A DNA stretch of 64,000 nucleotides, taken from positions 1-64,000 of the forward strand of contig CAZPAO010000009.1 of NCBI GenBank assembly GCA_964584665.1. The letters are read 5' to 3'. Positions 16,730 to 24,999 of the stretch are shown here, one piece after another. The stretch is from DASUBN01 sp964584665. Lineage in GTDB: Bacteria > Pseudomonadota > Gammaproteobacteria > Natronospirales > REEB76. Made by a program: the position numbers and the translations under genes. Within the stretch, counting starts at the first letter, position 1; every line of letters begins with the position of its first letter. The notes below the pieces were generated by a model. The model ran no database searches. It was given only the letters and a program-made list of their open reading frames with translations, and was not told the origin of the DNA.

Positions 16730-17747
16730 CCAGCACCAGCATGCCCACGGGCTCGTCATCCGCGACGGACGCCATGCGCCGGTTGTGGCGATGGAGTTCC
16801 CCGATGGCGGCGGCGAGCCCCACCTCGTGGTAGGGGATGTCGAGCGCGGCGCAATGACGGCGCACCGCCGGGCGTGCGAGGTGCAGACGTGTGCAGGGGA
16901 TGCGCGGGAAGAGGTGGTGCTCGATGTGGCTGTTCAGGCCGATGAAGAAGTGCCGCATGAACCAACCGTCCCCGAGGTTCCGGGCATTGCCCGCCTGGCG
17001 CGCCATGAAATCCCGGCCCTTGGTCGGATGCGGATGCCCCAGGTGGTTCGCGACGAAGATCGCCGCGAGATAGATGCCGCAGCCCCACAGCACCAATAGA
17101 TAGTTCGCGAGGGCCGGCCCCCAGCCGATGAGCCAGACTGGCAGGGCCAGCCACAGCAGGTGGTGCAAGGCCACCAGCACCTGATCGCCGCGGGTCTCGC
17201 GCGGGTGCCCGAGCATGTGCTTGAGGCTGTTCAGTCGGAACGCCAGGCCCATGAGCGTGATGAGCGGCCAGAACAGCCAGGCCTGCCGGCGCGTGCACCA
17301 ACGGCGCAGGCCGCGCGACCCGCGCGCGTCCTCCTCGGTGAAGCTGAAGAGGCGCGCCTGCAGGTTCGGGTCCCTGCGCGTGTTGGCGTGACGGTGGTGT
17401 TCGCTGTGCATGGCGTGCCAGCTCGCCTGGCTGCTGCCGGAGCCGAAGCTCATGCAGAGCCGTCCCACCAGCCCGTTCACCCAGGCACGGCGCGAGATCG
17501 CCGCATGGCCCGCCTCATGGCCCAGGGACGCGGCCTGCATGATGACGAAGGCTTCCAGCATGGCGAGCAAGACGCGCAAGGGCATGTCCTGCACCTTCAG
17601 CAGCAGCCACCAGCCGGTCACATAGGCGGGGATCACCCAGGCGAGGTGCAGGAGATAGCCGCGGGGATCCGGCTCGAACAGGCCCTGGGCGGCGAGTTCG
17701 GCGCGCAAGCGCCTGTAGGCGGGATCGTGGTCTACGCTGGTGGACAT
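16719..17747 (-). CDS. Membrane fatty acid desaturase
   Basis: This is a 342-residue inner-membrane di-iron desaturase of the FA_desaturase family. The three histidine boxes are HEAGH (residues 77-81), HSEHH (114-118) and HIEHH (274-278). In the last, His replaces the Gln of the common QIEHH box of front-end desaturases. Hydrophobic segments lie around residues 32-50, 57-75, 155-172 and 195-235. There is no fused cytochrome b5 domain, so electrons must come from a separate donor. It would introduce a double bond into membrane acyl chains; the position is unknown. Next to stress genes, a role in membrane adaptation is plausible. It stands alone. Confidence 0.88.
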   Translation of the reverse strand: MSTSVDHDPAYRRLRAELAAQGLFEPDPRGYLLHLAWVIPAYVTGWWLLLKVQDMPLRVLLAMLEAFVIMQAASLGHEAGHAAISRRAWVNGLVGRLCMSFGSGSSQASWHAMHSEHHRHANTRRDPNLQARLFSFTEEDARGSRGLRRWCTRRQAWLFWPLITLMGLAFRLNSLKHMLGHPRETRGDQVLVALHHLLWLALPVWLIGWGPALANYLLVLWGCGIYLAAIFVANHLGHPHPTKGRDFMARQAGNARNLGDGWFMRHFFIGLNSHIEHHLFPRIPCTRLHLARPAVRRHCAALDIPYHEVGLAAAIGELHRHNRRMASVADDEPVGMLVLEKE

Positions 17748-17909
17748 GGCTTCACCCCTGAAGGATAGGGAGTCTACCCCAGCCCGCGCCCCGCAAAAAT
17801 GTCATGGTGATGCGGGGATTTCTGAATTATTTCTTACTTACACATATATCGGTAGCAATCCCCGGGGATTTGGCTAGTCTCAGGCTCAGGACACCCACGG
17901 GAAGCACCG

Positions 17910-18404
17910 ATGACGCGCATCAAGAGACGCCTGATCCTGGTACTGGACCTAGGGATCACAGGCCTGCTGGCCTGGTCCGCGGCCCGTGCCGGCACCCTCA
18001 CCAGCGGCAACCCGCAGGATGTGTCTGCCGTGCAGCAGCGCATCGCGCAATGGACCGAGGGGTACAACGCCGCCGACGTGCCCAAGCTCGGCGACGTCTT
18101 CAGCCCCGACTTCAGCTTCGAGCAGCAGGGCACGCCGCCCTTGCCGAAGGAAGCGGTGCTGAAGGGCTATACGGCCCTGTTCGCCAAATACGACAGCCAT
18201 ATCGAGGTGGACACCCGCGAACTGCGCGTCTCGGGCGACATGGCCTATGACCGCGGCAGTTACATCGCCACGTCGACGCCGAAGGGCGCCGCGGCGGGCA
18301 GCAAGCCGCTGGTGCAAAAGGGCCGCTTCCTGGAAGTGTGGAAGCGCAGCGGCGGCGTCTGGCTGACGCAGCGCTTCATCAACATCAACGACCCCGCAGA
18401 GTGA
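17910..18404 (+). CDS. Exported NTF2-like (DUF4440/SnoaL-type) protein, copy 1 of 3
   Basis: This is a 164-residue protein with an N-terminal signal segment (about 1-27) and an NTF2-like cone fold. The family pattern is visible as IAQWTEGYNAADVPKLGDVF, ALFAKYDSHIEV, YDRGSYIAT and GRFLEVWKR...W. Such domains bind small molecules or act as catalytic pockets; the function here is unknown. Copies 2 and 3 follow directly (8 and 3 bases between genes) with the same motif order, so this is a tandem triplication transcribed as one operon. Confidence 0.8.
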   Translation: MTRIKRRLILVLDLGITGLLAWSAARAGTLTSGNPQDVSAVQQRIAQWTEGYNAADVPKLGDVFSPDFSFEQQGTPPLPKEAVLKGYTALFAKYDSHIEVDTRELRVSGDMAYDRGSYIATSTPKGAAAGSKPLVQKGRFLEVWKRSGGVWLTQRFININDPAE

Positions 18405-18412
18405 GGCGATCC

Positions 18413-18895
18413 ATGCCACTCAAGCACGCAATCCCGGCCGCCGCCATCCTTCTGGCGACGCTCGTACCCCCCGATGCCGGCGCCATAGATGCCAGCGGTC
18501 CGGGACCTGACCTGAAGGCGCTGCAGCAGCGCATCGACCAGTGGCTGGATGGCTACAACGATGGCGATGTCGCGCGCATGATGGACGTGTTCAGCATCGA
18601 CTTCACCGACGAGATCCAGGGCACTCCCGGCGAACTGGACAAGGCGCGCGTGACCCAGGCCTTCAGGGCGCTGTTCGCCAAGTACCACACCCAGATCGAC
18701 GGCGTCACCGACGAGTTGCGCGCCTCGGGTGACATGGCCTTCGACCGAGGCCACTACACCCTCACCCTCACGCCCAAGGCGGGCGGTGCCACCATCACGC
18801 AGCAGGGCCGCTTCCTCGAGGTGTGGAAGCGCGAAGGCGGCACCTGGAGGGTGCAGCACATCGTGGACATGCACGACCCGGCGCCCGCTCCCTGA
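18413..18895 (+). CDS. Exported NTF2-like (DUF4440/SnoaL-type) protein, copy 2 of 3
   Basis: This is a 160-residue paralogue of its neighbours, with a signal peptide of about 22 residues. The NTF2-like core has IDQWLDGYNDGDVARMMDVF, ALFAKYHTQIDGVTDELRA, AFDRGHYTLTLTPKAGG and GRFLEVWKREGGTWRVQ. The start lies 8 bases after the stop of copy 1, which supports translational coupling. The YHTQIDGVTDELRASGDMAFDRG block is the segment most conserved among the three copies and may line the pocket. Confidence 0.8.
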   Translation: MPLKHAIPAAAILLATLVPPDAGAIDASGPGPDLKALQQRIDQWLDGYNDGDVARMMDVFSIDFTDEIQGTPGELDKARVTQAFRALFAKYHTQIDGVTDELRASGDMAFDRGHYTLTLTPKAGGATITQQGRFLEVWKREGGTWRVQHIVDMHDPAPAP

Positions 18896-18898
18896 CCC

Positions 18899-19390
18899 AT
18901 GCGCGCCTGGCCCTACCTCCTCGCTATCTCGCTCAGCCTGCTGCTCGCGGCGCTCACCTGCGCCGCAGTGCCGGCCGATGGCGCCGGCCCGGACCAGGCC
19001 ATCATCAAGGCGCGCATGGGCAGATGGGTGGATGCCTATAACCAGGCGGATGTGCCCGGGCTCCTCGACGTGTTGAGCGCCGACTACGTGCAGGACACCC
19101 AGGGCCTGCCGGGCAGCAGCGACAAACGCGCGGTGGGGCGGGCCTTCAGCCACGTCTTCGCCAAGTACCAGACCCACATCGTCTGCGTGCTGGACCAGGT
19201 CTATGCCTCAGGCGGCATGGGCTTCGATCGCGGGCACTACACCATCACCTATACGCCGAAGAGCGGCGGCAAGACCATCGTCGAGCAGGGCCACTACGTG
19301 GAGATGTGGGGCCTGGAGGATGGCGTGTGGCGGGTGCGCTACGAGACGGACATCCCCGAGCAGAGCGGGCGCCCCCTGGCGGTGATGTAG
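18899..19390 (+). CDS. Exported NTF2-like (DUF4440/SnoaL-type) protein, copy 3 of 3
   Basis: This is a 163-residue paralogue with a signal peptide (about 1-25, LLAALTCAAV). The core reads MGRWVDAYNQADVPGLLDVL, VFAKYQTHIVCVLDQVYA, FDRGHYTITYTPKSGGKTI and GHYVEMWGLEDGVWRVRYE. It differs from the other two in having a Cys in the HIVCVLDQV strand and Met for Val before Trp. It begins 3 bases after copy 2 and ends the operon. Confidence 0.8.
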   Translation: MRAWPYLLAISLSLLLAALTCAAVPADGAGPDQAIIKARMGRWVDAYNQADVPGLLDVLSADYVQDTQGLPGSSDKRAVGRAFSHVFAKYQTHIVCVLDQVYASGGMGFDRGHYTITYTPKSGGKTIVEQGHYVEMWGLEDGVWRVRYETDIPEQSGRPLAVM

Positions 19391-19433
19391 CGGAATAATC
19401 TCAGCCGTGCGCGTGTCCTAACAGGAGGCAGTG

Positions 19434-19949
19434 ATGAGAGACACCCATGCGGAAGGCAAGCATCCGGAACAACCCAAGCGCGGGCGCGTGACCGAGTCCA
19501 TGATCAGCGTGCGCGCCGCCATCCCTTCCGACACGCCCTCCTGGCTGCGCATGCGTTGCGCGCTCTGGCCCGAAGGCAAGCAGTCCGAGCACATGGAGGA
19601 CATCGCCCGCTTCTTCGCCCGGGAGGCGCGGCTGCCATCCGCCACCTTCATCGCCTTCGACCAGGCGGGCGCGGCGGTCGGTTTCGCCGAACTCTCCATC
19701 CGTTCCGCCGCCGAGGGCTGCGAGAGCGGCTGGGTGGCTTATCTCGAAGGCTGGTACGTGGATCCCCGGGCGCGCCGCCACGGCGCCGGCCGCGCGCTCA
19801 TCTGGGCCGCCGAGGCCTGGGCCCAGTCCCAAGGCTGTCGCGAGTTCGCCTCCGACACGCAATCCACCAACCTCGACAGCGCCCTGGCCCATGCCGCCCT
19901 CGGGTTCACCGAGGTGGACCAATTGCGCTGCTTCCGCAAGACGCTATAG
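19434..19949 (+). CDS. GNAT acetyltransferase, AAC(6')-I-like aminoglycoside acetyltransferase
   Basis: This is a 171-residue GNAT protein whose core (from MISVRAAIPSDTPSWLRMRC) closely follows the AAC(6')-I pattern. It shows CALWPEG, IARFFA, AFDQAGAAVGFAELSIRS, AEGCESGWVAYLEGWYVDP, RRHGAGRAL (acetyl-CoA loop), CREFASDTQSTN and ALGFTEVDQLRCFRK. Family enzymes transfer acetyl from acetyl-CoA to the 6'-amino group of aminoglycosides. Chromosomal copies may have another native substrate. AGGAGG 5 bases before the ATG at 19434 adds about 22 polar N-terminal residues not seen in the usual family. No integron or transposon lies next to it, so it looks intrinsic. Confidence 0.82.
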   Translation: MRDTHAEGKHPEQPKRGRVTESMISVRAAIPSDTPSWLRMRCALWPEGKQSEHMEDIARFFAREARLPSATFIAFDQAGAAVGFAELSIRSAAEGCESGWVAYLEGWYVDPRARRHGAGRALIWAAEAWAQSQGCREFASDTQSTNLDSALAHAALGFTEVDQLRCFRKTL

Positions 19950-19988
19950 CCGTAGGAGATTAGGATCCGATCGCCCTGGACTGGGCAG

Positions 19989-20660
19989 TCACTTCTTGCG
20001 GTGGTGGTTGAACAGCACCAGCTTGCCGCTGCTGGTCCCGCCGCCGGTGCGGTCGCGACGCGTGAGCTTCAGGTCGAACTCTAGCTTGGTCACCACGTCG
20101 CGCAGGAGATCGGCGTCGTTCTCCGAGAACACCATGAGTTCGCCTTCCTGGCCCTCGTCGCGGGCCATGTTGATGGCGCGGCCGTAGGTGTCGGTGTTGA
20201 TCTTGTCCTGCTCGTAGATCGGCACCTGGTACCACATCACCGAGGGCTTGCCCTTGGGGTTGCGCGAGACCACGGCCATGCGCCGGTGGGCGATGGGTTC
20301 GGGGCCCCCGTCCTGCTGTTCGGTGGAGGGCATCAGGGTGTAGCGGTTCGAGGTCTGGCCCGCGGTCTTCAGGATCACCACCGACTGCTCCAGCAGGTGG
20401 TGGTTCACCCGCACCAGCAGCTGGCGGACCAGCCACAGCACCCGCGAGTCCCGCGGGGCGAAGGGCAGGTGCAGCTTGACCTCGCGGGCCTCGACGCCGC
20501 CCACGAACACACGGCGGCACTCGTAGTCGTCGTTGCCGGTGATGCGTGCGGAGAGTTCGTGCAGCAGCGCGCCGGCGCGCTTATGGAACACCGATTCCAG
20601 CAGCGTGAATGAGCCGACGCAGCCGAAGGCGATTGGCCCGGTGGAACTGTGGGTGCTCAT
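19989..20660 (-). CDS. Hypothetical cytoplasmic protein (223 aa)
   Basis: This is a 223-residue soluble protein that I do not recognise. It begins MSTHSSTGPIAFGCVGSF. The middle has WLVRQLLVRVNHHLLEQSVV and RYTLMPSTEQQDGG, and the end is basic (TSSGKLVLFNHHRKK). There is no signal peptide or membrane segment. A GAGGGA site precedes the start. It diverges from a GNAT gene across about 120 bases that include a consensus-like -10 hexamer for the plus strand. Confidence 0.65.
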   Translation of the reverse strand: MSTHSSTGPIAFGCVGSFTLLESVFHKRAGALLHELSARITGNDDYECRRVFVGGVEAREVKLHLPFAPRDSRVLWLVRQLLVRVNHHLLEQSVVILKTAGQTSNRYTLMPSTEQQDGGPEPIAHRRMAVVSRNPKGKPSVMWYQVPIYEQDKINTDTYGRAINMARDEGQEGELMVFSENDADLLRDVVTKLEFDLKLTRRDRTGGGTSSGKLVLFNHHRKK

Positions 20661-20718
20661 GCTGTGATCCCTCGTCTATCCCAGGAACTCGGGCTCTTCG
20701 AGGCCCTTGCCGCAACTA

Positions 20719-20724
20719 TATAAT
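20719..20724 (+). promoter_or_regulatory. Candidate -10 element TATAAT
   Basis: An exact TATAAT hexamer stands 58 bases before the GNAT start in a GC-rich background. The -35 position offers only a weak match (TTCGAG, 16 bases upstream), so this is a likely but unproven promoter. Confidence 0.35.
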
Positions 20725-20782
20725 GCCCCAGGGCCGGCCCTGTCAAAACCCGCTTGGTGCCCGGCCTCCCGAGGGGATAGAG

Positions 20783-21289
20783 ATGACCGCATTCGATACG
20801 CCGCGCCTGCGGCTCCGGCGCCTGGGACTGGAGGACGCGCCATTCATCCTCGAGCTGGTCAACGATCCGGACTGGCTGCGCTTCATAGGCGACCGGGGCA
20901 TACACGACCTGGACGCCGCACGCCGTTACATCGTGGACGGCCCCCAGGCCATGCAGGCTCGGCACGGGTTCAGCCTCTACTGCGTCACGTCTAAAGAGGA
21001 CGGTGCTCCCTTGGGGATGTGCGGTCTCATCAAGCGCGACAACCTGGAGGACGTGGATCTGGGGTTCGCCTTCCTCAATGCTTGCCGCGGCCGGGGCTAC
21101 GCCCGGGAAGCGGCGGCCGGCACCCTCGAGCACGCACGGGCGCTGGGCTTGAGGCGCATCGCCGCCATAACCGATCCGGAGAATGCCCGCTCCATCCATC
21201 TCTTGGAGGGGCTCGGTTTCCGCTTCCAGGAATCCCGGGTGTTCAAGCCCGAGGAGCCGCCGTTGAAGGTGTTCCTGTGGCAGGCCTGA
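20783..21289 (+). CDS. GNAT acetyltransferase, RimJ/RimL type
   Basis: This is a 168-residue protein with the RimJ/RimL-like layout: the N-terminal TPRLRLRRLGLEDAPFI, the acetyl-CoA binding stretch CRGRGYAREAAAG, and ITDPENARSIHLLEGLGFRF near the C-terminus. These enzymes acetylate N-termini of proteins or small amines; the substrate here is unknown. The frame is open upstream, but GAGGGGATAG just before the ATG at 20783 marks the start. Confidence 0.85.
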   Translation: MTAFDTPRLRLRRLGLEDAPFILELVNDPDWLRFIGDRGIHDLDAARRYIVDGPQAMQARHGFSLYCVTSKEDGAPLGMCGLIKRDNLEDVDLGFAFLNACRGRGYAREAAAGTLEHARALGLRRIAAITDPENARSIHLLEGLGFRFQESRVFKPEEPPLKVFLWQA

Positions 21290-21316
21290 AGGCATAGCGG
21301 AGGGTAGAATCACGCC

Positions 21317-21733
21317 ATGGCTCCGCTGCGTATCGCATCCTGTCTCTTGCTGCTGGCGCTCGCCGGCTGTGCCATCCAGCGCGGCGAGATCCTCGGCAAG
21401 AGCCCGCTGGATTATAAGGACACCTCTTTCGTCGGCGTGCCCGAGGACGAATACTTCTGGATCGCGCCGCCGGCCGCGGGCCGCCATGGCGTGGCGCCTG
21501 CCTCGATGCAGATACCGCGGTCGGGGCTGTGGGTCCGCGAAGGCTGGTTCGTGGTGGAGTTCCAGTGCTTCACGCCGCGGGACCGTCCTGCGACCGCCGA
21601 TCCCATACTGCCCGACACCGACGATCAGAAGCCGGTATACCTCCACGCCGGCCATCGCTACCTATTGAGCTGCAGCCGTACCAAGGTCGGCGACATAGAC
21701 GTGGCGGAAGACAGCGGCCAGCCTGCCGGCTGA
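21317..21733 (+). CDS. Hypothetical lipoprotein
   Basis: This is a 138-residue protein with a lipoprotein signal peptide: a short basic N-terminus, a hydrophobic core, and lipobox LALAGC (Cys18). The mature part has no recognised domain; it includes YFWIAPPAAGRHG and a Cys pair (Cys73 and Cys115 approximately). It lies 27 bases after the GNAT gene. A -10-like TAGAAT stands 6 bases before the ATG, while the GGAGGG before it is 12 bases away, so translation may be leaderless or from a distant ribosome site. Confidence 0.7.
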   Translation: MAPLRIASCLLLLALAGCAIQRGEILGKSPLDYKDTSFVGVPEDEYFWIAPPAAGRHGVAPASMQIPRSGLWVREGWFVVEFQCFTPRDRPATADPILPDTDDQKPVYLHAGHRYLLSCSRTKVGDIDVAEDSGQPAG

Positions 21734-21897
21734 TCCGTTTTATGTAAAAAATCCTGTAACCACGCGGGCTACACGCCCGTCACCGGCACGTGGCACGCGT
21801 ATGACGTGGATTTTTTTCCCAGGCGGGCTATGATTTCGACGGCAGACGGAAAAGGGACTTCTCTCTGCAGATACCCCGAAGATATCCAGGAGCGGAC

Positions 21898-23502
21898 ATG
21901 GATAGGTCGCGGCGATTACATATCCTCCACATCGAAGACGACGAGGTGGACGCGGAGCTGATCCGCCAGACCCTGCTGCGCTCCGACCTCGATTGCGACA
22001 TCACCCTCGCCCTGTCGCGCGACGATTACCAGGGTGCGCTCAAGGCCGGCGGCATCGACCTCATCCTCTCCGACAACCGCGGCTACGACTTCGACGGGCT
22101 GGAAGTGCTGCGCAACGTGCGTCGCAACCATCCCGGCATCCCCTTCCTGTTCCTGTCCGGCTCCTACGAGGGCAAGGACATCGCGCACCTCAAGGAAGAA
22201 GGTGCCGTGGACTGCATCCAGAAATCCGACATCGAGTCGTTGGTGCCGGCCATCGAACGCGCCCTCGATGGTGTGCGCCCGCCGTCGGAAGAACTCTATG
22301 TGCACGGTCTGGAGAGCCTGGTCAAGGTGGCCCAGACTTTGCCCCTGGCCCGCGATCGGGACATGGTGGTGAACCTGGTGTGCCGGGCCGCGCGCGAACT
22401 CAGCGGTGCGGACGGAGTGACCTTCGTGCTGCGTGAAGGCGAGACCGGACGCGTGATCGGCGAGGACTCGATCGCGCCGCAGTGGAAGGGACAACACTTC
22501 GCGCCCGGTGAATCCGTGAGCGGTTGGGCGATGCAGCAGCGCGAGATCGCGTTGGTGGAGGACATCCATACCGATCCGCGGGTGCCCAAGGCCGCTTTGC
22601 GCGGCACACCGATGCAGAGCATGGTCGCAGTGCCGGTACGCATCGGCGATCCGGCCGGCGCCATCTGTTGCTTCTGGAAGAGCCGGCACCGTCCCAGCAG
22701 CGGAGAACTCAAGCTGCTGCAGTCCCTGGCCGAGACCACCTCGGCCGCGCTGGAGAACGTGCGGCTGTACCGGGAGATGGAGGATGAGCTGGAGGACCGC
22801 AGCCGGGACCTGGAGGCGGTGAACCGCGAGTTGGAAGCCTTCAGCTACTCCGTGTCCCACGACCTGCGCGGCCCGCTGCGCAGCGTGAGCGGCTTCGGCA
22901 AGCTGCTCGCGAAGGACTACGAGGGCAAGCTGGATGAGGCCGGCAAGAACTTCCTCAACTACGTCACCGATGGCACCCAGCGCATCGCCATGCTGGTGGA
23001 TGCGCTCCTGGATCTGTCGCGGGTGACCCGTGCCAAGCTCGACAAGCAGCCCGTGGACTTGAGCGCCCTGGCCGAAGAGGTGGCGGCCGAGCTCAAGCGG
23101 AAGGATCCGGCGCGGCATTGCAGCGTGCAGGTCGAGCCCGGCATGTGGATAGACGCGGATCCCAGGCTCGCGCGCATCGTCGTGGAGAACCTGCTCGGCA
23201 ATGCCTGGAAGTTCACCGGGAAGCGTGCCGAGGCCAGCATCGAGGTGGGGCGGCTGCGGGAGAACGGCGAGGATGTGTTCTACGTGCGCGACGATGGGGC
23301 CGGCTTCGAGATGGCCTATGCCGACAAATTGTTCACCCCGTTCCAGCGCCAGCACCGCCAGGACGAGTTCGAGGGCGCAGGCGTGGGGCTGGCCAGCACC
23401 CAGCGCATCCTGATGCGCCATGGCGGGCGCATCAGGGCCGAAGCCTCGGAAGGTGAGGGTGCCACCTTCTATTTCACCTTCGCGGAACCGCCGCGGGACT
23501 AG
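21898..23502 (+). CDS. Sensor histidine kinase with N-terminal receiver and GAF domains
   Basis: This is a 534-residue cytoplasmic protein with a REC domain at residues 6-125 (phospho-acceptor Asp59 in LILSDNRG, acidic pair EDDE, Lys in IQKSD). A GAF domain (about 135-285), a short coiled coil, a HisKA domain with His321 in SYSVSHDLRGP, and an HATPase domain (N box ENLLGNAWKF near 430; DDGAGF and GAGVGLAS) follow. Kinases with a leading receiver can be gated by another kinase. It is first in a three-gene operon with a CHASE3 kinase and an Rcp1-like response regulator, its probable phospho-partner. The GAF ligand is unknown. Confidence 0.9.
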   Translation: MDRSRRLHILHIEDDEVDAELIRQTLLRSDLDCDITLALSRDDYQGALKAGGIDLILSDNRGYDFDGLEVLRNVRRNHPGIPFLFLSGSYEGKDIAHLKEEGAVDCIQKSDIESLVPAIERALDGVRPPSEELYVHGLESLVKVAQTLPLARDRDMVVNLVCRAARELSGADGVTFVLREGETGRVIGEDSIAPQWKGQHFAPGESVSGWAMQQREIALVEDIHTDPRVPKAALRGTPMQSMVAVPVRIGDPAGAICCFWKSRHRPSSGELKLLQSLAETTSAALENVRLYREMEDELEDRSRDLEAVNRELEAFSYSVSHDLRGPLRSVSGFGKLLAKDYEGKLDEAGKNFLNYVTDGTQRIAMLVDALLDLSRVTRAKLDKQPVDLSALAEEVAAELKRKDPARHCSVQVEPGMWIDADPRLARIVVENLLGNAWKFTGKRAEASIEVGRLRENGEDVFYVRDDGAGFEMAYADKLFTPFQRQHRQDEFEGAGVGLASTQRILMRHGGRIRAEASEGEGATFYFTFAEPPRD

Positions 23503-23556
23503 CGGCCTCCCCGGTCTGCCGGTATCTTTATGACCTCCGTCCGGGAGGCGGAGTGG

Positions 23557-24999
23557 ATGGCTGACCTGCAGCAGACCGCGGATGCCGGCCGGGAGCCGGA
23601 TAACTACCGTAGCGCCGAGCGCCGCACGCTGCTCGTACGTATCGCGTTCTTGTCGGCCCTGGCGCTGCTCGCCGGCATCGGCACGCTCTCTTATTATGTG
23701 GTGCGCGGGAACGCCGAGCGCGTGGCCTGGGTGGATCACACCTATGACGTGATCCGCGCCACCAACAAGCTCGTCATGGACCACAAGGATGCCGCTGCCG
23801 ATGCGCGCGGCTTCATGCTCACCGGCGACACCCTGTTCGTGGATCCTTACCACGCGGCCACGGCGGCCATCCCCGCTGACCTCGACCGGCTCGCCGCGCT
23901 CATCCAGGACAATCCCATCGAGGTGAAGCGCGTCGCCGACCTCAAGACCGTGAGCGCCTCCCGGCTCCTCGCCCTCGACAAGATGCTGGAGGAGAAGCAC
24001 CCGCCGGCCTCGCTGCTGGGGCCGGAGCTGACGGCACAGCTCCTCCAGAGCAAACGCAGCCTGGACGACCTGAGCGACATCACCGATGCCATGGTCGCCG
24101 AGGAGGACCAGTTGCTGGCCGATCGCCGCGACCGCGCCACCAACGGCGGTCGTCTCACGCTGTGGGTCATGACCATCGGCGACAGCATCAGTCTCGCGGT
24201 GCTGCTGGCTTGCCTGTGGCTGCTCACCAGCGAGCTGCGCAGCCGGCGCCGCGCCGAGGCGCGGGCGCGGCTCTTGAACGCCAGCCTCACGGAGCACAAC
24301 GCGCTCCTGGAGTTCAGCAACCGCGAGCTGGAAGGTTTCAGCTATTCCATCTCCCATGACCTGCGCTCGCCGCTGCGGGCCATCGACGGATTCTCGGAAT
24401 TGCTGGAGCGCCGCTACGCGGGCCAGATGGACGCAGAGGGACTGAGGCTGCTCGGCGTGGTGCGGGACAGCAGCCGCCGCATGGCGGTGCTGATCGACGA
24501 CTTGCTGGAGTTCTCCCGCCTCGGCCGCCGGCCGCTGCAGCTCGGGGATGTGGAGATGCGCCCGCTGGTGGAGGAATGCCTGGCCGAGGTGCTGCGAGAC
24601 AACCCCTGGCGGCCGGTGATCGCCGTGGGGGAACTGCCTCCCTGCCGGGGCGACCGCTCCCTCATCCGTCAGGCATGCATCAACCTCATCGGCAATGCGG
24701 TCAAGTACAGCAGCCGGAACCCCGAGGCCCGGGTCGAGATCCTGGGCCGGGTGGAGCAGGGCGAGAGCATATACACCGTGCGGGATAATGGCGTTGGCTT
24801 CGACATGCAGTATTATGACAAACTGTTCGGTGTGTTCCAGCGCCTGCATGCCGAGGAAGATTTCCCCGGAACCGGCGTGGGGCTAGCCATCGCCATGCGT
24901 ATCATCACCAAGCATGGGGGGCGCATGTGGGCCGATGCTGCTCCGGGCAAGGGCGCCACATTCCATTTCTCCCTGCCCAGCCAGGAGGGCCGTAGATGA
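23557..24999 (+). CDS. Membrane sensor histidine kinase with CHASE3 domain
   Basis: This is a protein of about 480 residues. Transmembrane helix 1 lies at about residues 28-48. An extracytoplasmic CHASE3 domain (about 50-195, with the family pattern HKDAAADARGFMLTGD) and transmembrane helix 2 (about 203-225) follow. HisKA carries His267 in SYSISHDLRSP, and HATPase has NLIGNAVKYSSRNP, DNGVGFDMQYYDKLFGVFQR and GTGVGLAIAMRI. The kinase core is of the phytochrome/Rcp1-associated type. The start at 23557 has GGAGG 8 bases upstream; an ATG at 23530 would add 9 residues. Its stop overlaps the response regulator start by 4 bases (ATGA), so the two are coupled. Confidence 0.9.
   Translation: MADLQQTADAGREPDNYRSAERRTLLVRIAFLSALALLAGIGTLSYYVVRGNAERVAWVDHTYDVIRATNKLVMDHKDAAADARGFMLTGDTLFVDPYHAATAAIPADLDRLAALIQDNPIEVKRVADLKTVSASRLLALDKMLEEKHPPASLLGPELTAQLLQSKRSLDDLSDITDAMVAEEDQLLADRRDRATNGGRLTLWVMTIGDSISLAVLLACLWLLTSELRSRRRAEARARLLNASLTEHNALLEFSNRELEGFSYSISHDLRSPLRAIDGFSELLERRYAGQMDAEGLRLLGVVRDSSRRMAVLIDDLLEFSRLGRRPLQLGDVEMRPLVEECLAEVLRDNPWRPVIAVGELPPCRGDRSLIRQACINLIGNAVKYSSRNPEARVEILGRVEQGESIYTVRDNGVGFDMQYYDKLFGVFQRLHAEEDFPGTGVGLAIAMRIITKHGGRMWADAAPGKGATFHFSLPSQEGRR

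Noticed and set aside
21916..24849. Minus-strand open frame of 977 codons opposite the two kinases
   Set aside because: It spans two real genes and their intergenic region, with His/Gln/Val-rich nonsense composition; the plus-strand genes have all kinase motifs.
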